A stretch of 64,000 bases of DNA, from IMG/VR virus record IMGVR_UViG_3300035698_013740, positions 1 through 64,000 of that record; one strand, written 5' to 3'. Below the pieces are notes generated by a model, which saw only the letters and a list, made by a program, of their open reading frames with translations, was not told the DNA's origin and searched no databases. Source of the stretch: a virus. The position numbers and the translations under genes were made by a program. How positions within the stretch are numbered: the stretch's first letter is position 1; each line of letters opens with the position of its first letter. Below are positions 48,701 through 56,043 of the stretch, piece after piece.

Positions 48701-48833
48701 GTTTGTTATTACCAATTAGGAAGATAGCACTCAATAAATTTTGCACATACGTATAAACTAAACTACTTAAAGAGGTGATTCGATAAATTAACAAAATTTA
48801 TTAGTGCAATCTTTCTAATTTGTAATAACCAAC
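48701..48833. repeat. Long imperfect inverted repeat before the endolysin gene
   Basis: Arms 48701-48743 and 48791-48833 can form about 39 pairs, with three mismatches, one G-T pair and a single-base bulge, around a 47-base loop. It fills the gap between two genes and ends 13 bases before the endolysin start. There is no T run on either side. As RNA it would be a strong RNase III-type duplex next to the endolysin ribosome site; as DNA it could be a remnant of a small mobile element. No open frame of useful length is inside. Confidence 0.85.
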
Positions 48834-48846
48834 AATAGTACAATAT

Positions 48847-49353
48847 ATGTCAAACCGAATATCCAAATATATTAGTTTTAGCGAGTCTATAAAATCTCAA
48901 ACTGCCGTTAGAAAAAATATAGATAACAGCCCATCTAAAGATACACATCTAGTTGCTATGAAAAATATAGCAACCAAAATATTTGATCCAGTAAGAGAAC
49001 ACTTTGGAGTTCCAATTGGAATCAGTTCGTTTTATAGAAGTCCTGCCTTGAATAAGGCAATTGGAGGATCGTCAACATCCCAGCATTCAGTAGGTGAAGC
49101 AATAGATATGGATGCTGACATGTATGGTAAACTTACCAACAGTGAAATATTTCACTTTATTAAGGAAAATTTTGTGTTCCATCAATTGATATGGGAATAT
49201 GGAGACAGCAATAATCCGGCATGGATTCATGTAGGATTGCGACTAAGTGGCATAAACAGACAAGAAGTAAAGAGCGCAGTTCATTATCAAAAATGGAATG
49301 CTAAGAAGGGAAAATACGTAACAAAAACGAAATATGTTCCATGGCAAGAATAA
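48847..49353 (+). CDS. Peptidase M15 endolysin (D-Ala-D-Ala carboxypeptidase-like)
   Basis: A 168-residue zinc peptidase that should cut peptidoglycan peptides for lysis. 'ISSFYRSPALNKAIGGSSTS' is the family opening, 'QHSVGEAIDMDA' has the first zinc ligands (His80, Asp87), and 'WIHVGLR' the last (His128). No signal peptide is present, consistent with holin-dependent release. The start lacks a strong ribosome site and lies just after the long inverted repeat. The gene overlaps glutamine synthetase by 13 bases. Confidence 0.88.
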   Translation: MSNRISKYISFSESIKSQTAVRKNIDNSPSKDTHLVAMKNIATKIFDPVREHFGVPIGISSFYRSPALNKAIGGSSTSQHSVGEAIDMDADMYGKLTNSEIFHFIKENFVFHQLIWEYGDSNNPAWIHVGLRLSGINRQEVKSAVHYQKWNAKKGKYVTKTKYVPWQE

Positions 49354-50348
49354 AGGCAGAATACATTTGGATTGACGGTATAGAACCTACCGCACTAGTT
49401 AGAAGCAAAACTAAAATACTTATTGGAACTGAAGGCACAGTTCCAAACTTTCCGAAGTGGGGGTTTGACGGTAGCAGTACAAATCAAGCAGTTGGAAACG
49501 ATAGTGATTGCATACTAAATCCAGTATCATTTAGAATTAATCCGCTAAACGATGACGGGTTTTTAGTGTTATGTGAAGTTTTAAATTCTGATGAAACTCC
49601 ACACAAATCAAATAAGCGAGCTAAACTTAGAATAGTTCAAGATCAATTCAAAGACTATGAATGCTGGTTTGGATTTGAACAAGAATATACGCTAATGAAA
49701 GGCGGAAGACCATATGGTTGGCCAAAGAATGGATATCCACCGGCTCAGGGTCAATTCTATTGTGGAGTTGGTGCAGATAATGTGTACGGCAGAGAATTGA
49801 TAGAATCTCACTTGGATGCATGTATTATTGCAGAACTATCTATTGAAGGTATAAATGCTGAAGTAATGCCAGGACAGTGGGAATTTCAAATTGGTGCAGG
49901 TCTTGGGTTAAAAATGTGTGATGATTTAATTTACGCCAGATGGTTACTTTATAGAATTGGTGAAGCGTATGATATTAGTGTTACATTACATCCTAAACCA
50001 ATAAAGGGAGATTGGAATGGTGCAGGAATGCATACCAATTTTTCTACTAATGGTATGAGAAGGCAGGGTGGGTATGAACATATTGAAAACGCAATTAAAA
50101 AATTAGAACATAATCACACTACCATAGTAGAAGTATATGGAGCAGATAATCATGAAAGATTAACTGGAAACCATGAAACGTGTGGAATTGACGAATTTAA
50201 ATCAGGAGTTGCAGATAGAGGAGCATCTATACGAATTCCTAGACATGTAGCAAGTCAACAGTACGGATATTTAGAAGATAGAAGGCCAGCAGCAAACGCA
50301 GATCCATATGAAGTTGCTAGGGCTCTAATGGTAACGATCTGCGACTAA
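49341..50348 (+). CDS. Glutamine synthetase, type II (eukaryote/GlnII-like)
   Basis: A 335-residue enzyme that makes glutamine from glutamate, ammonia and ATP. 'PKWGFDGSSTNQAVGNDSDC' and 'WFGFEQEYTLMKGGRPYGWP' open the active site; 'QFYCGVGADNVYGRELIESH', 'NAEVMPGQWEFQIGAGLGL', 'LHPKPIKGDWNGAGMHTNFS', 'HERLTGNHET' and 'VADRGASIRIPR' follow in type II order, ending 'DRRPAANADPYEVARALMVT'. Length matches type II (about 330-370), not bacterial type I (about 470). All metal and substrate motifs look intact. A phage glutamine synthetase is unusual. Confidence 0.93.
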   Translation: MARIKAEYIWIDGIEPTALVRSKTKILIGTEGTVPNFPKWGFDGSSTNQAVGNDSDCILNPVSFRINPLNDDGFLVLCEVLNSDETPHKSNKRAKLRIVQDQFKDYECWFGFEQEYTLMKGGRPYGWPKNGYPPAQGQFYCGVGADNVYGRELIESHLDACIIAELSIEGINAEVMPGQWEFQIGAGLGLKMCDDLIYARWLLYRIGEAYDISVTLHPKPIKGDWNGAGMHTNFSTNGMRRQGGYEHIENAIKKLEHNHTTIVEVYGADNHERLTGNHETCGIDEFKSGVADRGASIRIPRHVASQQYGYLEDRRPAANADPYEVARALMVTICD

Positions 50349-50367
50349 TAAATAAAAGGTTATAAGA

Positions 50368-51012
50368 ATGAAGGTTGAATTGGTTTGTGTCACTCCAGAT
50401 GCAGAAGAAAATATTGTAAAAATCGCTAGAGTATCATCTAGCAGAAAAGATAAAAAGGCAAATAGTGCTGGGTTACTGAGATACCTAATCACCAACAAGC
50501 ATTGGTCTCCGTTTGAACATGGTTATATGACACTTGAAATTGAAACATCAAAATCAATTGGCATTCAGTATTTACGTCATAGATCATTTACGTTTCAAGA
50601 GTTTAGCCAGAGATACCAAGATGTTGGAGTTTTAGGAGAAATGTTTGAGCCTATTGAATTGAGAGCTCAAGCAACAGACAACAGACAATCATCTACAGAA
50701 GTATTTGATCCAGTATGTGAAGATGGTAGATTAGCATCTAAGGTAGTTAGCGATACGTTAGACGTGTGTAAGACTGCATATAATTTATTACTAAAGGCAA
50801 CCGTTGCAAGAGAATGTGCTAGATTCGTTCTTCCAGTAGCAACTAGGACTAAGATTTACATGACAGGAAGTATTAGAAGTTGGATTCATCTTATTCAACT
50901 AAGAGATGATGGTCATGCCCAATTGGAAGCTCAAATTATTGCCAGAGAAGCTAAAGCAATATTTATTGAAGAATTTCCTGTAATTGCCGATGCATTAACG
51001 TTAGAGGTCTAA
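50368..51012 (+). CDS. thyX: Flavin-dependent thymidylate synthase
   Basis: A 214-residue enzyme that makes dTMP from dUMP using FAD and methylene-tetrahydrofolate. The signature is 'LRHRSFTFQEFSQRYQDV' (Arg70 to Arg82, R-H-R-x7-S-x-R). 'KHWSPFEHGYMTLEIET' and 'RTKIYMTGSIRSWIHLIQLR' with 'DDGHAQLEAQ' are further conserved. It follows glutamine synthetase with a short gap and a ribosome site. Together with the class II reductase it gives the phage its own dTTP supply; FAD need links loosely to the ribB gene. Confidence 0.93.
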   Translation: MKVELVCVTPDAEENIVKIARVSSSRKDKKANSAGLLRYLITNKHWSPFEHGYMTLEIETSKSIGIQYLRHRSFTFQEFSQRYQDVGVLGEMFEPIELRAQATDNRQSSTEVFDPVCEDGRLASKVVSDTLDVCKTAYNLLLKATVARECARFVLPVATRTKIYMTGSIRSWIHLIQLRDDGHAQLEAQIIAREAKAIFIEEFPVIADALTLEV

Positions 51013-51016
51013 TTTT

Positions 51017-51502
51017 ATGAAGAGAGGAATGGGTGCAAGACCACTATTGGCTTCAGAGATCAAAGAGGCTCAATCTAAATCCCTGTCAGCCGCTGGTGCC
51101 GCTCGACATCTAGATGTGTCATACAACACATATAAGAAATATGCTAGGATGTATGGACTCCACAATGATTTTGTAAATCAAGAAGGGCATGGTATCAGTA
51201 AAGGTTATTCTAGCACTGGTGGGAAATATCCTCTCAAAGATATTATAGAAGGAAAGCATCCAGAATATTCTAAAAATAAATTGATGTCTAGGCTCATAAA
51301 GGCTGGATATCTTCAAGAAAATTGTAGATGTTGTGGATTTGACGAAAAACGACTTACCGATGATAGAGTACCATTAAAGATGAATTTCAAAGATGGTAAT
51401 TCTAAAAATCATTTATTTGATAATCTAGAATTGCTGTGTTACAATTGTTATTTCCTACAAGTGGGCAATTTAACAGGAAAGAAAAAGGATTTTTTATACT
51501 GA
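51017..51502 (+). CDS. HTH plus HNH-fold protein without the catalytic His pair
   Basis: A 161-residue protein. The N-terminal part is a helix-turn-helix ('LSAAGAARHLDVSYNTYKKY', about 23-42). The C-terminal part has HNH-fold zinc Cys pairs, 'NCRCCGFDEK' and 'LLCYNCYFLQVGN', around 'VPLKMNFKDGNSKNHLFDNL'. The place of the catalytic H-H/H-x-D in HNH nucleases is M-N-F-K-D, so it is probably a DNA-binding protein and not a nuclease. This altered form is common in marine phages. It may be a regulator. Confidence 0.65.
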   Translation: MKRGMGARPLLASEIKEAQSKSLSAAGAARHLDVSYNTYKKYARMYGLHNDFVNQEGHGISKGYSSTGGKYPLKDIIEGKHPEYSKNKLMSRLIKAGYLQENCRCCGFDEKRLTDDRVPLKMNFKDGNSKNHLFDNLELLCYNCYFLQVGNLTGKKKDFLY

Positions 51503-51503
51503 T

Positions 51504-51752
51504 ATGGAAAAATTAACACCAGTAATGACACGAGTTCCACAAGAATGGGATAGTTGGGTAGAATGCGATAATAGCGATAGTGAAGTATTTGAAACTATCT
51601 ATGATGCTTTTGGATTTGCAAATGATAAGTATGGATACACAGAATTTAGATTATCTCTTACAGATGGTATGATTTATGGTATAGTTGAAGACGGAAAAGA
51701 AGACGTACCTAAAGAAGAACCTAAGCGATTTAATCTATATGGTGATAGATAA
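51504..51752 (+). CDS. Small acidic unknown protein
   Basis: An 82-residue acidic protein that I do not recognise: 'RVPQEWDSWVECDNSDSEVF', 'IYDAFGFANDKYGYTEFRLS' and a polar end 'EEPKRFNLYGDR'. It follows the HTH/HNH-fold gene by one base. No motif of known function. Confidence 0.55.
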   Translation: MEKLTPVMTRVPQEWDSWVECDNSDSEVFETIYDAFGFANDKYGYTEFRLSLTDGMIYGIVEDGKEDVPKEEPKRFNLYGDR

Positions 51753-51767
51753 CCAATAGAGAAGTAT

Positions 51768-52448
51768 ATGTCTTTGCATCCTCATAGCAACAGAAAAATA
51801 AAAAAGGGATATCAATATCCATATGATAGGCGCAATATATGGAGGAGATCCTTTTGGGCGTTTAGAAATTTGTTGTGGCAAAACTTTAGATTTTTGAAGA
51901 GACAGCGATCTACATTGAAAAAGATATTTATTTTCAAACGTCCATTCATTCAATATAACGATGCTTGGCCACATTTAAAATTGACAGGTCTTCACGATAT
52001 TACCTTTAAGTGTAACAGAGTAAAGACCAGATTTGAACGAACTAGCGATATGAATGATGCTAGGAATCAAAGATTATCTATGTCACACGAATATTCAGAT
52101 AGGGTCATTGCTAGATATTCTGAAGATGGTGTGGTACTTACTACTTATGCATATAGAGATGGATATGGTCCTGCTACGAAAACTCCACATCCAGCAGAGG
52201 TTGTATTATCTAGACCACTATGTACTGTTCCATATAATACTGAGATTCATATAAGTATTGTTAGAGAAAATATGATGACAACGTATTCAGTACATGATAG
52301 ATTTGGATTTGAATTTGGAGTATCTAGATTAGCTCAAACTAAGAAGCCATCATTTTTTCAAATGCCAAGCGGAGCTCATGCAAATAACGGCCCTACATCT
52401 CCATGGGCAACATCGGAAATAAATTGGGAAGAAGATTTTAAACATTAA
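51768..52448 (+). CDS. Unknown protein with basic N-terminal region
   Basis: A 226-residue protein. The first 65 residues are rich in Arg, Lys and Trp ('WRRSFWAFRNLLWQNFRFLK'), suggesting nucleic-acid or membrane contact. The rest is a beta-rich domain ('RVIARYSEDGVVLTTYAYRD', 'PYNTEIHISIVRENMMTTYS') ending 'WATSEINWEEDF'. No family is recognised. ATG at 51768 follows a short gap with a weak ribosome site. Confidence 0.55.
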   Translation: MSLHPHSNRKIKKGYQYPYDRRNIWRRSFWAFRNLLWQNFRFLKRQRSTLKKIFIFKRPFIQYNDAWPHLKLTGLHDITFKCNRVKTRFERTSDMNDARNQRLSMSHEYSDRVIARYSEDGVVLTTYAYRDGYGPATKTPHPAEVVLSRPLCTVPYNTEIHISIVRENMMTTYSVHDRFGFEFGVSRLAQTKKPSFFQMPSGAHANNGPTSPWATSEINWEEDFKH

Positions 52449-52469
52449 AATTTTGTTGTATATTAGAAT

Positions 52470-52862
52470 ATGCTTAAAAATACAAAGAAACTGAATAAGG
52501 CTGACCGAGAAAAGGCATTTAATGATGTTTACCAATTAGCAAGAATTACAGGACTTCAATCTGGAGAATATTTTGAACCAACCCCAATGATAGTTGTGGA
52601 TGACATTGGTCAAGAATATATCATAGAAGAAGGTCTTTGTGGATTTGCATGGATAAATATTAAACCTGGAAATAGTCAATTTGCAAATTGGCTAAAGGCT
52701 AATGACCATGCAACTAAAGATTCATATTATGGTGGGGTAACAGTATGGGTATCTGAGTTCAATCAATCTATGGAACGAAAGATCAAATATGCCAGAGCAT
52801 TTGCCAAGGTGTTATCAGATAATGGATTGGAAAGAGTATATGTAGGATCTAGAATGGATTAA
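52470..52862 (+). CDS. Conserved-looking unknown protein, 130 residues
   Basis: A 130-residue alpha/beta protein: 'NKADREKAFNDVYQLARITG' helix, then 'MIVVDDIGQEYIIEEGLCGF', 'WINIKPGNSQFANWLKAND' and 'YYGGVTVWVSEFNQSMERKI', ending 'RVYVGSRMD'. Proteins of this order are seen in phages and some bacteria without function. It is the last gene before a 265-base gap that holds two promoter-like sites and a terminator. Confidence 0.55.
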   Translation: MLKNTKKLNKADREKAFNDVYQLARITGLQSGEYFEPTPMIVVDDIGQEYIIEEGLCGFAWINIKPGNSQFANWLKANDHATKDSYYGGVTVWVSEFNQSMERKIKYARAFAKVLSDNGLERVYVGSRMD

Positions 52863-52867
52863 TTTGG

Positions 52868-52899
52868 CTGTGTACTTTACGAGATTTAGTAGTTATTAT
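52868..52899 (+). promoter_or_regulatory. Sigma-70-like promoter candidate P1
   Basis: CTGTGTACT, 15 bases, then GTTATTAT: read as -35 TGTACT and -10 TATTAT with a 17-base spacer. The identical pair with identical spacing recurs at 53054-53085. It is followed about 110 bases later by a terminator, so its transcript may be short. Confidence 0.45.
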
Positions 52900-52907
52900 T
52901 ATATCTC

Positions 52908-53035
52908 GCATTTGCAATCGCGAACTTAGTATGGTGATGATCATGCTTTTACAACTAAATAAGGTAAAGAGGATTTAGTGCCTGTAAGCACGATTCTTGG
53001 AAGATTAGGGATTTAACATGAATCCCTTTTCTTTT
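52908..53035 (+). ncRNA. Candidate small RNA between P1 and a terminator
   Basis: The stretch has no gene of 50 or more codons. It contains GTGC/GCAC hairpin potential (GTGCCTGTAAGCAC near 52979), an ATGATCAT palindrome and ends in the terminator at 53007-53035. With P1 just upstream it could make a short RNA of about 120 bases. It may alternatively be a leader that attenuates transcription into the next genes. Confidence 0.35.
53007..53035 (+). terminator. Intrinsic terminator in the 52863-53127 gap
   Basis: AGGGATT (53007-53013) pairs with AATCCCT (53021-53027), loop TAACATG, followed by TTTCTTTT. It separates P1 from P2. Confidence 0.65.
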
Positions 53036-53053
53036 GTCAAAAAATTAGGGTGA

Positions 53054-53085
53054 CTGTGTACTATTAGTCTGGATTTTGTTATTAT
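53054..53085 (+). promoter_or_regulatory. Sigma-70-like promoter candidate P2
   Basis: Same CTGTGTACT-N15-GTTATTAT as P1. It lies 43 bases before the start of the small gene at 53128 and downstream of the terminator, so it can drive the 53128-55070 run. An early or host-polymerase promoter is the simplest reading. Confidence 0.5.
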
Positions 53086-53127
53086 GTACTTGTCGTCACA
53101 CACACACAAACCAACCGACGATTTATC

Positions 53128-53370
53128 ATGGCTATTAAAGATCAAACAATCGAGCCTGCCAAATACGGCGAAGGCGTTTCAGTCTACGAATTTGGCAGAT
53201 ATCCTCGCTCAAGCGTTCTAGCAGGGCAGACGAAAAAACAATACCTAGACGGTTTCGACACAGTAGAGGAAGCGCAGGAAGCATTTCCACGTGCTGTAGC
53301 TTCGGGCTGCACAAGATCGGCACACAACACATTCGACCATCTTCCTGATGGTCCAGATTTGGTATACTAA
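53128..53370 (+). CDS. Small conserved protein of foreign base composition
   Basis: An 80-residue protein: 'YGEGVSVYEFGRYPRSSVLA', 'GFDTVEEAQEAFPRAVASG' and 'TFDHLPDGPDLVY'. Proteins with this G-E-G-x-S-V-Y-E-(W/F)-G-x-Y-P-R-x-S-V-L-A-G core occur in bacteria, plasmids and phages, with no known role. Its codons (GCC, GGC, CGC, GTC) are richer in G and C than those of all neighbours, which suggests recent transfer. It is the first gene after P2. Confidence 0.65.
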   Translation: MAIKDQTIEPAKYGEGVSVYEFGRYPRSSVLAGQTKKQYLDGFDTVEEAQEAFPRAVASGCTRSAHNTFDHLPDGPDLVY

Positions 53371-53372
53371 AA

Positions 53373-53633
53373 ATGACACTTTTAGAACATATGCCGCAGG
53401 ACGCTCTCAATGAACTCACAGATGGTAGAGATCGAGTAACCAAATTCTTTGATAAAGATGTTGTTACTGAGTGGAATAGTTGGGACGGATTTATGTCAAA
53501 GCACGTAAAACCATGGCCAGGATCACATAAAAATGTTTTTGTATGGTGGGAACTTGAAACTGGCCATGCAATTGGTTGGAATGAAAACCCATCACGAGGA
53601 TGGTCATTCCCAGTTATTAAACTCAAAAAATAA
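53373..53633 (+). CDS. Small unknown protein, 86 residues
   Basis: An 86-residue protein starting two bases after the previous stop. 'DVVTEWNSWDGFMSKHVKPW' and 'NVFVWWELETGHAIGWNENP' with 'GWSFPVIKLKK' at the end make a small Trp-rich domain. Related Trp-rich small proteins are seen in phages; function unknown. It shares one base with the next start (TAATG). Confidence 0.6.
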   Translation: MTLLEHMPQDALNELTDGRDRVTKFFDKDVVTEWNSWDGFMSKHVKPWPGSHKNVFVWWELETGHAIGWNENPSRGWSFPVIKLKK

Positions 53634-53833
53634 TGAAAAAATATCAAGATAATCCTGCTCCACTTTCTAGAGAATTGGAAATGGAAAGCCTTCGTAAATC
53701 AATGAAGGCATGTAGAGATCTTCTTCGAGCATTTAATAGAGGATTGGAACCATACGGAGACGTTACGGTTCAAAGTGTAGAAGAAGAGTATTCAAAATAT
53801 TACAATAGATTGAATGCGCTCTTTGCAAAATGA
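53633..53833 (+). CDS. Small helical unknown protein, 66 residues
   Basis: A 66-residue protein, predicted helical: 'LSRELEMESLRKSMKACRDL', 'LLRAFNRGLEPYGDVTVQSV' and 'EYSKYYNRLNALFAK'. It overlaps the previous stop by one base. Probably a helical hairpin; function unknown. Confidence 0.55.
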   Translation: MKKYQDNPAPLSRELEMESLRKSMKACRDLLRAFNRGLEPYGDVTVQSVEEEYSKYYNRLNALFAK

Positions 53834-53840
53834 GGTAAAT

Positions 53841-54113
53841 ATGGAATCAGTGGTAGATGAATTGGAATACCCAATTGACCAATCAGGTCATGAAATGAAA
53901 TTAGGTGACGAGGTAATCTTTTGGACTGGAGGCTATATTGCTAAGGGCCAAATCATAAAGCTCACTGGAAGAAAACCAAGATATAACCGTAGAGGCCGTC
54001 TAACGCGATGGAGTGGATGGCCAGCCTGGATAGAATTTGAAAACGGTGGAACAATTACCCTGAGAGATTGTAGAAAGACTGCAATGAAAATAATTTTATC
54101 AAAGAATGCTTAG
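53841..54113 (+). CDS. Small beta-rich unknown protein
   Basis: A 90-residue protein with 'GHEMKLGDEVIFWTGGYIAK', 'GQIIKLTGRKPRYNRRGR' and 'PAWIEFENGGTITLRDCRKT'. The KOW/SH3-like run of strands (L-G-D-x-V-x-(6)-G-x-I) suggests a small nucleic-acid or protein-binding barrel. ATG 53841 is preferred because GAGGTAA lies at ideal spacing; an in-frame ATG at 53814 is inside the previous gene. It overlaps the next gene by eight bases. Confidence 0.55.
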   Translation: MESVVDELEYPIDQSGHEMKLGDEVIFWTGGYIAKGQIIKLTGRKPRYNRRGRLTRWSGWPAWIEFENGGTITLRDCRKTAMKIILSKNA

Positions 54114-54318
54114 AACTCATAAAATCAAAATCATACTAAATTCGTATGTACATTGGGACTATTGTATTGGCAAATCTATTCGTACTTCGTTTAACAAAGG
54201 GTCAATTAGATACATCTCATTCTCAGACAAAACATGGTCAGTAATAACCGACGGATTTGTTCCTGATGTACCATACAATTCAGATTTAACAGTATTTAAG
54301 GAACTAGGTATACTTTAA
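54106..54318 (+). CDS. Small unknown protein, 70 residues
   Basis: A 70-residue protein with an N-terminal 'RTHKIKIILNSYVHWDYCIG' and 'TSFNKGSIRYISFSDKTWSV'. Strand-rich and basic. It overlaps the previous gene by eight bases and the next by one (TAATG). No relative recognised. Confidence 0.5.
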   Translation: MLRTHKIKIILNSYVHWDYCIGKSIRTSFNKGSIRYISFSDKTWSVITDGFVPDVPYNSDLTVFKELGIL

Positions 54319-54848
54319 TGCCATACCAATATTTGATTACAATAGACAGATCGTCTATTAAAAGAAACCCAAATTATGGAAAAACTAGAATTCCATTTAG
54401 AGGAAGGTCTAGTCTATATGCAATATTTACAAATGAAATCCCAAAATCATTAAAGGATAAATTTGAAGTAGTAGATATTGCCACTGCAGGATTTGATGAT
54501 GAAATGGTAGAATTAGGTGCACATGGAATTGGAAATCCAATTGAACTTCAAAAAGAATTATTGAATCTACCGCACAATCAGCGACCACGGAAAGTTGAAA
54601 TTACAGCAAATGTACTAGACGTTGAATGTTGTAATCCACCACAATATCTATATGAATATCTTCCAGTAACAGTACAGTGTTATATGTGTGATGTAAGCTT
54701 TTTACATACTGCATTAGAAGACGATTATAATGACTACTGTGATTATACGAGCACAGACACAAAATGCCCAAACTGCAAAGAATGGGATTGTGTAGAACTT
54801 ACGTATGAAGATTTAACAAAAGACCTAATAAAACAAACAGGACATTAG
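54318..54848 (+). CDS. Zinc-ribbon-containing unknown protein
   Basis: A 176-residue protein. The first 110 residues form an unknown alpha/beta region ('PYQYLITIDRSSIKRNPNYG', 'FRGRSSLYAIFTNEIP'). The end has Cys pairs in 'VQCYMCDVSFLH' and 'TKCPNCKEWDCVEL', a zinc ribbon of the phage small-protein type. It may bind nucleic acid. It shares the start base with the previous stop. Confidence 0.55.
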   Translation: MPYQYLITIDRSSIKRNPNYGKTRIPFRGRSSLYAIFTNEIPKSLKDKFEVVDIATAGFDDEMVELGAHGIGNPIELQKELLNLPHNQRPRKVEITANVLDVECCNPPQYLYEYLPVTVQCYMCDVSFLHTALEDDYNDYCDYTSTDTKCPNCKEWDCVELTYEDLTKDLIKQTGH

Positions 54849-54851
54849 AAT

Positions 54852-55070
54852 ATGAAATATTATGAAGTTCACGTAGAATGGCGTGATGAAAACGGAGATA
54901 AAGTTAAAAAGTTTACTGAAAGGTATCTTGTATTTGCTGTATCTGTTACGGATGCAGAAGTTAGAGTTACTAAAGTATTCGGAGAAGAAGAATCCACATC
55001 TGGAGTTGAATTCAATGTGAAGTTGGTAAAAGAATCTTCAATTGTTCGAGTGTTTGAAGTTGGTCAATAG
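54852..55070 (+). CDS. Small phage protein with strand-helix-strand pattern
   Basis: A 72-residue protein: 'YYEVHVEWRDENGDKVKKFT' then 'RYLVFAVSVTDAEVRVTKVF' and 'IVRVFEVGQ'. The beta-alpha-beta order with 'A-V-S-V-T-D-A-E' is found in a group of small phage proteins of unknown role. It is the last gene before a strong terminator. Confidence 0.6.
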   Translation: MKYYEVHVEWRDENGDKVKKFTERYLVFAVSVTDAEVRVTKVFGEEESTSGVEFNVKLVKESSIVRVFEVGQ

Positions 55071-55105
55071 TATGTGACAATACATACTCGATTTTCAAAA
55101 AGCTG

Positions 55106-55136
55106 CCCTTGCTAGAATTAATCTAGCAAGGGTTTT
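55106..55136 (+). terminator. Strong intrinsic terminator before phoH
   Basis: CCCTTGCTAGA (55106-55116) pairs perfectly with TCTAGCAAGGG (55122-55132), loop ATTAA, followed by TTTT. It ends the small-gene run that begins at P2. Confidence 0.9.
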
Positions 55137-55157
55137 GCCTTTTATACGGTGTACCTC

Positions 55158-55165
55158 ATATTTAT
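55158..55165 (+). promoter_or_regulatory. Late-promoter-like element ATATTTAT
   Basis: ATATTTAT lies 22 bases after the strong terminator and 49 bases before the phoH start, so a promoter is needed in this gap. Confidence 0.45.
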
Positions 55166-55214
55166 TTTAAATGGTTACATTTGTTCATTTAAATTATTAA
55201 CGAGGAATGTGTAT

Positions 55215-55973
55215 ATGGACGATTCAACGATCGACAACACAAGAGAGTTCAGTGGTGAATTTGAAGAATTAAAAAGGGCAGGAATGCCTCAGTTTGTAAA
55301 ACCTCTGACATTTGCGACAGAAAATCAAGGAAAATGGTATGATGAAATATCAAACCCGACAAATAAAATAATAATGTGCCATGCTGTAGCAGGTGTGGGA
55401 AAAACGCATATAACGCTATATAGTGCACTTGAACATATTTTCAAAAAAGATAGACCTCAGAAGAAGCTTATTATTATTAATCCTACTGTCGACGTTGGGA
55501 ATGAAAATGCTCTTGGATTTCTTCCGGGATCTCTTGGACAGAAAATAGAAAATTATAATGAAAGCGCGTATTATGTTCTTGCTAAGTTAATGACTAAAAG
55601 TAAATTAGATGAATTAATAAAAAAGGAAAAGATTCAATTTAGAGTATTGAACTTTTTAAGGGGAGTAAATTTAGAGGATATGGTAGTTCTATTAGATGAA
55701 GCTCAGAATGTATCTAGTAAGCAACTTAAGACACTGATGACTAGAATTAATGATGATACTAAGCTTATTATCCAAGGAGATCTGGGACAATGTGATAAAT
55801 TTAAGGATTGGAAACAATCTGGCTTCTTTGATGTTTGGAAAAGATTAAAGGGCGTAGAAGGTGTAGGCTATATGGAATTTACACCGCATGATGTTATTAG
55901 ATCTAAAATTGTAAAGGATGTTTTATCAAGATACGCTACTGAGGAAAATATTGTATTAAACGGTTTTTCTTAA
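55215..55973 (+). CDS. phoH: PhoH-family ATPase
   Basis: A 252-residue P-loop ATPase. Walker A is 'CHAVAGVGKTHITLYSALEH' (AVAGVGKT at 57-64), Walker B 'MVVLLDEAQNVSSKQLKTLM', and 'TKLIIQGDLGQCDKFKDWKQ' is the sensor region typical of PhoH. Host PhoH genes can respond to phosphate; phage copies are widespread in marine phages and their role is unsettled (RNA helicase-like ATPase activity is suspected). ATG 55215 has CGAGGAA upstream; an in-frame ATG at 55149 would add 22 hydrophobic residues without a ribosome site. The gene has its own promoter-like element. Confidence 0.88.
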   Translation: MDDSTIDNTREFSGEFEELKRAGMPQFVKPLTFATENQGKWYDEISNPTNKIIMCHAVAGVGKTHITLYSALEHIFKKDRPQKKLIIINPTVDVGNENALGFLPGSLGQKIENYNESAYYVLAKLMTKSKLDELIKKEKIQFRVLNFLRGVNLEDMVVLLDEAQNVSSKQLKTLMTRINDDTKLIIQGDLGQCDKFKDWKQSGFFDVWKRLKGVEGVGYMEFTPHDVIRSKIVKDVLSRYATEENIVLNGFS

Positions 55974-56043
55974 GAATAATTTAACATTGTAGATAAGTAT
56001 TGTATATATTGTTAATTCAACTTATATACATACAACAAACAAA

